Of a stretch of DNA of 64,000 nt, positions 58,451 to 64,000 are shown piece after piece. The translations under genes were made by a program, and so were the position numbers. Source of the DNA: Terrabacter sp040702505 (lineage in GTDB: Bacteria; Actinomycetota; Actinomycetes; Actinomycetales; Dermatophilaceae); NCBI RefSeq assembly GCF_040702505.1, contig NZ_JBFBLC010000002.1, positions 434,001 through 498,000 of the forward strand, given 5' to 3'. The notes below the pieces were generated by a model. It worked only from the letters and a program-made list of their open reading frames with translations. It searched no databases and was not told where the DNA came from. The first letter of the stretch is position 1. Each line of letters starts with the position of its first letter.

Positions 58451-59536
58451 GTGTTCGTCGCCCTCAGAGATCTGCGTTTTGCCAAAGGACGGTTCGCCCT
58501 CATGGGCGCCGTCGTCACCCTCATCACCCTGCTCGTCGTCCTGCTCTCGGGTCTCACTGCCGGGCTCGGCCGTGGTAACACCTCCGCCATCACCGACCTG
58601 CCCGCTGACCACCTGGTGTTCGCCGCGCCCGCCTCCGGAGCCAAGCTGGCGTTCACCGACTCGTCCCTCCCACCCTCGGTGCAGGCCGGCTGGTCCCAGG
58701 TGCCGGGCGTCGAGCGGGCCGAGCCGGTCACCGTCGCCATGACGCGGGCGGCAGCGGGTGGACGCACCGCCGGCATCGCTCTCTTCGCCGTCCCCGCCGG
58801 ATCCGAGCTGGCTCCCGAGGTCGCGACCGACCGAGCGGTCTTGTCCTCCAAAGCGGCCGCCGCCCTCGAGGTCGCGGCGGGAGACCGGATAGACGTGTCC
58901 GGTCGGCCCGTCACCGTCGCAGCGGTGTCCGGCGACGACGAGTTCTCCCACGCACCGGTCATCTGGGCCGCGGCGACCACTGCTCCGCCGACCGGCCAGG
59001 AACCGGGCTCTGCCACGTTCCTCGCCCTGACCACCGACGGGGCGACGTCGGACGCAGCCTCTCTGGACGCGGCCGACCAGCGCCTCGGCACCACCACCCT
59101 CACCCCGGCCCATTCACTGTCAGCGATCGGCTCATACACGTCCGAGAACGGTTCACTGCAACTGATGCGAGCCCTGCTCTTCGCGATCTCCGCGCTCGTC
59201 ATCGGCGCCTTCTTCACCGTCTGGACCGTCCAGCGACGCAGCGAGATCGCGATCCTCAAGGGCCTCGGCGCGTCCACCCGTTACCTGCTCAAGGACGCCC
59301 TCGGCCAGGCACTGGCTCTTCTCGCACTCGGTACCGCGGCCGGCGCCGCACTCGCCGCGGGCATCGGAGCCATCCTCACCGCCACCGCCGGTTCAGTCGT
59401 GCCCTTCGTGCTCGATGCCCCCACGCTGCTGCTGCCCGCCGTCGTGATGATCGTCCTCGGCCTCGCCGGGGCCGCGGTCTCCGTTCGTACCGTCACCACT
59501 GTCGACCCACTCACTGCCCTGGGAAGTGCCCGATGA
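58451..59536 (+). CDS. FtsX-like ABC transporter permease
   Basis: A 361-residue permease. One N-terminal helix (FALMGAVVTLITLLVVLLSG), a ~200-residue extracytoplasmic MacB-like domain, then three C-terminal helices (LLFAISALVIGAFFTVWTVQ, ALALLALGTAAGAALAAGIG, LLLPAVVMIVLGLAGAAVSV) with RRSEIAILKGLGAST between them. This is the DevC/FtsX topology. The GTG at 58451 has AAGGAAG eight bases upstream. The stop overlaps the ATG of the ATPase gene (ATGA). Confidence 0.87.
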   Translation: MFVALRDLRFAKGRFALMGAVVTLITLLVVLLSGLTAGLGRGNTSAITDLPADHLVFAAPASGAKLAFTDSSLPPSVQAGWSQVPGVERAEPVTVAMTRAAAGGRTAGIALFAVPAGSELAPEVATDRAVLSSKAAAALEVAAGDRIDVSGRPVTVAAVSGDDEFSHAPVIWAAATTAPPTGQEPGSATFLALTTDGATSDAASLDAADQRLGTTTLTPAHSLSAIGSYTSENGSLQLMRALLFAISALVIGAFFTVWTVQRRSEIAILKGLGASTRYLLKDALGQALALLALGTAAGAALAAGIGAILTATAGSVVPFVLDAPTLLLPAVVMIVLGLAGAAVSVRTVTTVDPLTALGSAR

Positions 59537-60213
59537 CCCTCCAGCTCGATGACGTCACCCTCACCTATCCCGACGGGGACCAGCGCCTGACTGCCCTCGA
59601 CCACGTCAGCCTCACCGCCGAACGCGGCACCCTGACCGCAGTCGTCGGGCCTTCCGGCTCTGGCAAGTCCAGCCTGCTCGCCGTCGCTGCCACGTTGATC
59701 GCTCCCGACTCGGGCCGCGTGCTGCTCGACGGGCGCGACCTCGCGGGGCTCAGGCCCGCTGACACTGCCGCCGTCCGTAGACAGCAGATCGGCATCATCT
59801 TCCAGAGCTCGAACCTGCTGGCCTCGCTCACTGCCCGCGACCAGTTGCTGGTCGTCGCCCACATGGCGGGCGACGACATGAGCGTCGCCTCGGAGCGCGC
59901 CGACGAGCTGCTCGACGCTGTCGCGCTCGCCGCCCAGCGAGACAGGCGCCCCCACCAGCTCTCGGGAGGGCAGCGACAGCGAGTCACCATCGCTCGAGGG
60001 CTGATGAACCAGCCGTCACTGCTGCTGGTCGACGAGCCCACGAGCGCGCTCGACAGCCAGCGTGGGGTCGAGGTCCTGAGCCTGCTGCGGCGGCTGACCA
60101 CCGACCGGGGTCTGACCACCGTCATGGTCACCCACAACCAGGAGCACCTGCAGTCCGCCGACCGGGTCACCGAGATTGTCGACGGCAGGACTCGTCAGCT
60201 CGTCAGCAGCTGA
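59533..60213 (+). CDS. ABC transporter ATP-binding protein (LolD/DevA type)
   Basis: A 226-residue ATPase: Walker A VVGPSGSGKSSLLAVA, Q-loop IGIIFQSSNLLASLTARDQL, signature HQLSGGQRQRVTIARGLM, Walker B LLLVDEPTSALDSQ and H-loop VMVTHNQEH. Energises the FtsX-like permease with which its start overlaps. Together with the divergent two-component genes it forms a typical sensor/exporter module; substrate unknown, often antimicrobial peptides or lipoproteins. Confidence 0.92.
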   Translation: MTLQLDDVTLTYPDGDQRLTALDHVSLTAERGTLTAVVGPSGSGKSSLLAVAATLIAPDSGRVLLDGRDLAGLRPADTAAVRRQQIGIIFQSSNLLASLTARDQLLVVAHMAGDDMSVASERADELLDAVALAAQRDRRPHQLSGGQRQRVTIARGLMNQPSLLLVDEPTSALDSQRGVEVLSLLRRLTTDRGLTTVMVTHNQEHLQSADRVTEIVDGRTRQLVSS

Positions 60214-60330
60214 TGCGCAGGCTTGCCTGAGTTCCCGGGAGACGTGATGGCGTATGCCGTGTCGCTGAGCCAGTCCCTACGCCCGCGTCACCGGGTCGCT
60301 CATCGCGCCGACCCCGGCGAACGGGTGCAT

Positions 60331-60650
60331 CAGTCGAGGACGACTGTCTCGCACCCGGAGGCGTAGCTCTTGCCTTGGCCGGCGCTCACCGTCCAGACGA
60401 TGCAGTGCGGCACTCCCTATGGATGTGCAGGGTCACCTGATGAAAGGTGCCGGGGGCCTGCGTGTTGGAGCACATACTGCTCATGGGCGTAGACGTTCGG
60501 TCCGTTGGGGTGGAAGTTCTCGACGAAGCCCGGCCCGCGGGTGGTGCCGTCCGTGGCCAGCAACGCAAGGTGCGTCGAGTGGTAGGTGGCGTCGGCAGAC
60601 GCCGAGGTCGGCCACAGGGCCGCACCCCTCGGGACATCCGCGGTGAGCCG
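60331..60650 (-). pseudogene. Degraded remnant of an unknown secreted-type protein gene
   Basis: On the minus strand three consecutive pieces in different frames look like one protein: ALWPTSASADATYHSTHLAL, LATDGTTRGPGFVENFHPNG, PNVYAHEQYVLQHA; then after a C-run APGTFHQVTLHIHR; then CIVWTVSAGQGKSYASGCET ending VVLD at a TGA (60331-60333). At least two frameshifts and no start. I do not recognise the family. The rest of the 441-bp gap (60214-60654) shows nothing else. Confidence 0.45.
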
Positions 60651-60654
60651 AGAG

Positions 60655-62709
60655 CTAGCCGGGTCCGCCCGCCGGCTTGATGACGGACACCTGTCCCGGC
60701 TCGAGGACCCGCGAGGCCTCCTGGGCGCTCCGTGTGCAGTCCTGCCCCGATGCCAGCAGGGCGACCTCCTGGCGAGGATGGGCGCGGAGCCAGGTCACGA
60801 GGGGCTCAGGGCTGCAGTCGATGACCCCCTGCTGCTGTCCCAACGTCAGGATGAGGTCGTCCGCCTGGTTGCTCCAGCGGTGGCCCAGGACGGCCATCCA
60901 GCGATTGTGCCGAGTGGCGACGCCGGCCTGCCAGAGCAGTGGCAGTCGATCGTCGGTCCGGGCGAAGCCGTCCCAGACGGCGGCTGCGATGGCTGCGGCT
61001 TGGGCCCGCTCGGCAGGGGGGAGCAGTGCTGCCTCCGACCAGGTGACCACCCCGGGTCGCGCCTCAGCCCTGGGAGTCACGCGGTCGATCCCAGGGCCGA
61101 CGTACCCGAACGACCAGGCGGTTGCGACACATGCCAACAGCACTACGACAGGTTTGAGCCGGCCGACGGTGCTCGTCCGGAACAGCAGATCCAGCCCGAC
61201 TGCGGCCTCCGCCGCCACCGTCAGAAGTGCCAGCATGAGCCAGACGTAGCCGACCTTCTCGGCGTAGTAGTGGATCCAGCCGACCAGGAGGATCTGCGCG
61301 ACGGCGAAGCCTGCTGCCATGAGTCCCACGACGCCCGAGAAGGCGGCGAGCAGCCGCACGGAGGCTGGGAGCCGCGTACCTGCCAGCCACGCGACGACCA
61401 GTCCGAGAATCGCTGACGCCAGGAGAAGTCCGCGGGGAAGGGACTGGATGCCGCCGCTGGCGTCGATGGCCGAGCCGTTCGGCCAGACGCTCAGGGTGGC
61501 GGCCGCGAACGCGCAACCCAGCAGCAGCGTGGTCGCCAGGACGTACGCCCGGTCACGCCTACGGAGGCGCCACGACGGCCGGCTGCGCTGGACGTGGATC
61601 AGCCACAACAGGCCCAGCGCCGGGATCAGCAAGGTGTAGGTGAAGGCGCCGACGTCCGCAGCGGCCCACGTCGCGAGTCCGTGGGCGCGCCAGTCGGTGC
61701 CGGACGTGGTGATCGCGAAGCCGGTGGCGATGGAGGTCACCGCCAGGCCCAGTGTGAAGCTGTTGAACCCGATGACCACGAGTGAGCTCAGCGGGCCGAC
61801 CGCTGTGACCGCCGCCATGAACACCAGCGCGGGCAGGGACGCGGCGACCCCGACGCGAGCGCTGCGCAGGACGCGGGAGAGTGCCCAGACGCTCGTGAGC
61901 ACGAGGAGCGCCGGGAGCCAGAGCTGGGCGATGGAGAAGAAGTCGAACAAGGCGTACGGCCCCGGCAGGGAGCTGCTCCCGTTGACGAGGACTCCCAGCG
62001 CGGACCACACCGCCTCGAACCCCGTGGGGGTGGCGCGCAGGTCAGCGCGGGACTCCACGAGGGGACCGCTCGCGTTGACGAACGCGAACCCGTGATGCAG
62101 CCAGACGTTCTGCAGGTAGTCGAAGTGCGCGAGGTAGTCGGTCCCGCCACGGACCATCGCCGCGAGCCGGGTCACCCGGTCGCCGGAGGTGTAGGCGGCG
62201 AACTGGGCCGCCGTCGCCACGGCAGCTGCGACGACCATCAGGTCGAGTGCCAACACCGGCCGCGACACGCGGCGCAGGGGCCGTCCGATCACCAGAGCGA
62301 CCGCACCGGGGAGGATGGCGGCCGCGCCCAGCGCGCGGGGCGCGTAGACGGTCGGCCACACCGGTCCCACGAGGCAGACGACAATGAGGATCGCGCCCTC
62401 CATCGCCAAAAAGGCCACGAGCCGGTCGACCAGTCCGTCCATGGGGAAGAGCAGGAGGCACAGCGCGGCCCCGCCGGCGAGGACGGCGGTGCCGAGATGC
62501 GCGGAGGCGGCGAACGAGCCGCCGACGGCCAGCGCCGCGGCCGCGACGCCGCGCACAGCGGTCCGGACGACAGGGTGCTGGGGCGGACGGATCTCGCGTC
62601 CGCCCGGACGATCCGGCGGCCCCGGCGGTTCCCCCTCGTCGTGCCCGGGAGTCCCCGCTGACGTGGGCCGTCGGTGAAGCGATGTGGCGATCGGACCACC
62701 AGGCGCCAC
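60655..62709 (-). CDS. Large polytopic membrane protein
   Basis: A 684-residue protein with roughly a dozen membrane helices (for example LVAFLAMEGAILIVVCLVGP, LGAAAILPGAVALVIG, LLVLTSVWALSRVL, LLLASAILGLVVAWLAG, VWLMLALLTVAAEAAVGLDL) and loop segments rich in Trp/Tyr (YLAHFDYLQNVWLHHGFAFV). The C-terminal ~160 residues are soluble. The layout recalls GT-C glycosyltransferase-like or uncharacterised actinobacterial integral proteins, but no catalytic DxD/ExD in a first loop could be assigned. The GTG at 62709 follows AAGGGAGAAG; the longer frame upstream overlaps the amidase gene. Confidence 0.75.
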   Translation of the reverse strand: MAPGGPIATSLHRRPTSAGTPGHDEGEPPGPPDRPGGREIRPPQHPVVRTAVRGVAAAALAVGGSFAASAHLGTAVLAGGAALCLLLFPMDGLVDRLVAFLAMEGAILIVVCLVGPVWPTVYAPRALGAAAILPGAVALVIGRPLRRVSRPVLALDLMVVAAAVATAAQFAAYTSGDRVTRLAAMVRGGTDYLAHFDYLQNVWLHHGFAFVNASGPLVESRADLRATPTGFEAVWSALGVLVNGSSSLPGPYALFDFFSIAQLWLPALLVLTSVWALSRVLRSARVGVAASLPALVFMAAVTAVGPLSSLVVIGFNSFTLGLAVTSIATGFAITTSGTDWRAHGLATWAAADVGAFTYTLLIPALGLLWLIHVQRSRPSWRLRRRDRAYVLATTLLLGCAFAAATLSVWPNGSAIDASGGIQSLPRGLLLASAILGLVVAWLAGTRLPASVRLLAAFSGVVGLMAAGFAVAQILLVGWIHYYAEKVGYVWLMLALLTVAAEAAVGLDLLFRTSTVGRLKPVVVLLACVATAWSFGYVGPGIDRVTPRAEARPGVVTWSEAALLPPAERAQAAAIAAAVWDGFARTDDRLPLLWQAGVATRHNRWMAVLGHRWSNQADDLILTLGQQQGVIDCSPEPLVTWLRAHPRQEVALLASGQDCTRSAQEASRVLEPGQVSVIKPAGGPG

Positions 62710-62826
62710 GATGCTTCTCCCTTTCTCGCGCGGGCCTCCCCGTCCATGCTGACCCGGAGGTCGAGGCCTCGACAGAGACGAAAGTCCCGCTCCTGCCAGC
62801 CGTTCCTGCGCGGCTACGCTGACCGC

Positions 62827-64000
62827 GTGTCCTTCCCAACCACCCCCACTGCGGCCGACATCGCCGAGCGCGTGCGCAGCGGCGCGCTGAGGCCCGACGA
62901 CGTCGTCCGGGACGCGCTCGCCCGCATCACGGCGCGTGACGACCGGCTCGGCGCGTTCCAGCTGGTGCGCGCCGAAAAGGCGCTCGCGGAGGCCGGCGCG
63001 GTCGCCGCGCGCGCTGACCTGGCGCGCCTGCCACTGGCGGGTGTCCCGGTGGCGGTCAAGGACAACGTCGCGGTGGCCGGCGAGCCGATGCGCCACGGCA
63101 GCTGGGCGACGCCGGACGACCCACAAGAGACCGATCACCCTGTGGTGCAACGCCTTCGGGACGCAGGTGCCGTCGTCGTCGGCATCACCCGCGCCCCCGA
63201 GCTGTGCGTGTTCGGCGCCACCGACTCGGCGTTCGGCATCACCCGCAACCCGTGGGACCTCGCTCGCACACCAGGGGGCTCGTCCGGAGGCTCGGCAGCA
63301 GCGGTGGCTTCTGGCATGGTTCCCCTCGGACACGCGAACGACGGCATGGGCTCCATCCGCATCCCCGCGGCGTGCTGCGGGCTGGTCGGCATCAAGCCAG
63401 GAAGCGGTGTCGTTCCAGCGGGTCTCGGGGCCAACGACTGGTTCGGCATGGCCGAGAACGGCCCGCTGGCCACGACGGTCTCGGACGCCGCACTCATGCT
63501 GTCGGTGATGGCAGCCCGGCCCGACCTCGCGACCGTGCAGCAGCCGCAGGCCCCGATGCGGGTCGCGGTGTCGACCCGCTCGCCCGTGGCGGGGGTCCGG
63601 CCCGACCGCCACCACGCGGCTGCGGCTACCGGCGCGGCGCGGCTCCTGGCGCAGGCCGGTCACCACGTGGCGCAGGCCCACCCGCCGTACCCGGCCAACC
63701 CCTTGCCGGTCCTGGCCCGCTGGGTCGCCGGGACGTCGCACGACGCCGACGGCCTCGACCGTGCACGGCTCGACCCAGCCGTACGCCGGCACGCTGCCCT
63801 CGGTGACGTGGTGCGCCGACGGGACTACGTCGACGACAGGCAGCGCGCGAGCTTCCGGCACCGGCTCGAGCGCTTCTTCGCCGACGTGGACGTCCTGGTG
63901 ACGCCCACCCTCGCGACCCCGCCGATCGAGGCTGCGCGGTGGGGGCGGCGGCGGTGGCCGCGGGTCTTCTCGGCCAACGCCCGGTATGCGCCGTACGCGG
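62827..64000 (+). CDS. Amidase signature family protein (C-terminus beyond window)
   Basis: At least 391 residues of an amidase-signature enzyme. The Ser-cisSer-Lys triad is present: Lys in PVAVKDNVAV, cis-Ser in TPGGSSGGSAAAV, nucleophile Ser in NDGMGSIRIPAACCG, where the usual DGGGS is changed to DGMGS. Family end-segments appear (VDVLVTPTLATPP). Hydrolyses an amide; substrate unknown. The GTG start has no ribosome-binding site; TACGCT at 62814-62819 may be a -10, suggesting a leaderless mRNA. Confidence 0.85.
   Translation, partial: MSFPTTPTAADIAERVRSGALRPDDVVRDALARITARDDRLGAFQLVRAEKALAEAGAVAARADLARLPLAGVPVAVKDNVAVAGEPMRHGSWATPDDPQETDHPVVQRLRDAGAVVVGITRAPELCVFGATDSAFGITRNPWDLARTPGGSSGGSAAAVASGMVPLGHANDGMGSIRIPAACCGLVGIKPGSGVVPAGLGANDWFGMAENGPLATTVSDAALMLSVMAARPDLATVQQPQAPMRVAVSTRSPVAGVRPDRHHAAAATGAARLLAQAGHHVAQAHPPYPANPLPVLARWVAGTSHDADGLDRARLDPAVRRHAALGDVVRRRDYVDDRQRASFRHRLERFFADVDVLVTPTLATPPIEAARWGRRRWPRVFSANARYAPYA

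Overview
The window is about 64 kb of very GC-rich DNA. Dense genes, many GTG starts, 4-bp GTGA/ATGA overlaps, an actinobacterial-type HemQ, DUF3000, and DUF4349/DUF1707 proteins point to an actinomycete. I infer Micrococcales, probably Intrasporangiaceae-like (Knoellia/Janibacter/Terrabacter type), from gene content only.

Left chromosomal part (1-32.2 kb). It opens with a cut-off GAF regulator and a 3-hydroxybutyrate dehydrogenase. A three-gene split cytochrome b operon follows. Next come secreted proteins (propeller lipoprotein, SGNH hydrolase, beta-helix protein), a hydrolase remnant and a frameshifted VanZ gene. A MurA-like enzyme fused to a DNA-binding HTH has a perfect 20-bp palindrome at its promoter. 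A fatty-acid beta-oxidation pair (thiolase plus hydratase/dehydrogenase) and a large surface-repeat protein come next. The middle is a haem block: RNase D and DUF3000 on one strand, hemE-murJ on the other, then coproporphyrinogen oxidase and coproheme decarboxylase (coproporphyrin-dependent pathway). MsrB, a hydrolase, a RibD-C reductase, PPK2, an AidB-like dehydrogenase, a YihY protein and three tRNAs (Gly-GCC, Cys-GCA, Val-GAC) complete it.

Genomic island (about 32.16-51.29 kb). The last 10 nt of tRNA-Val plus its terminator recur, 53 of 57 bases identical, at 51238-51294. The 19 kb between the copies holds stress and aldehyde-handling genes: zinc alcohol/formaldehyde dehydrogenases, two DJ-1/PfpI proteins, aldo/keto reductase, ABM monooxygenase, DUF2267, DUF2267-pterin dehydratase fusion, DUF2254, DUF4186, GAF regulators and an AraC regulator. 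It also holds several broken genes and no visible integrase. Six copies of a 24-bp palindrome with core TATSGGCA-N4-TGCCSATA lie upstream of its genes. Each has a plausible -10 hexamer 18-20 nt beyond its edge. This looks like an island-wide regulon and is the most interesting result.

Right chromosomal part (51.3-64 kb). A GAF plus anti-sigma-type ATPase protein is followed by a large secreted radical copper oxidase (galactose-oxidase type) flanked by a duplicated C-terminal/N-terminal module. A histidine kinase/response regulator pair faces an ABC permease/ATPase pair. A degraded gene remnant, a polytopic membrane protein and an amidase cut by the window end finish the sequence.
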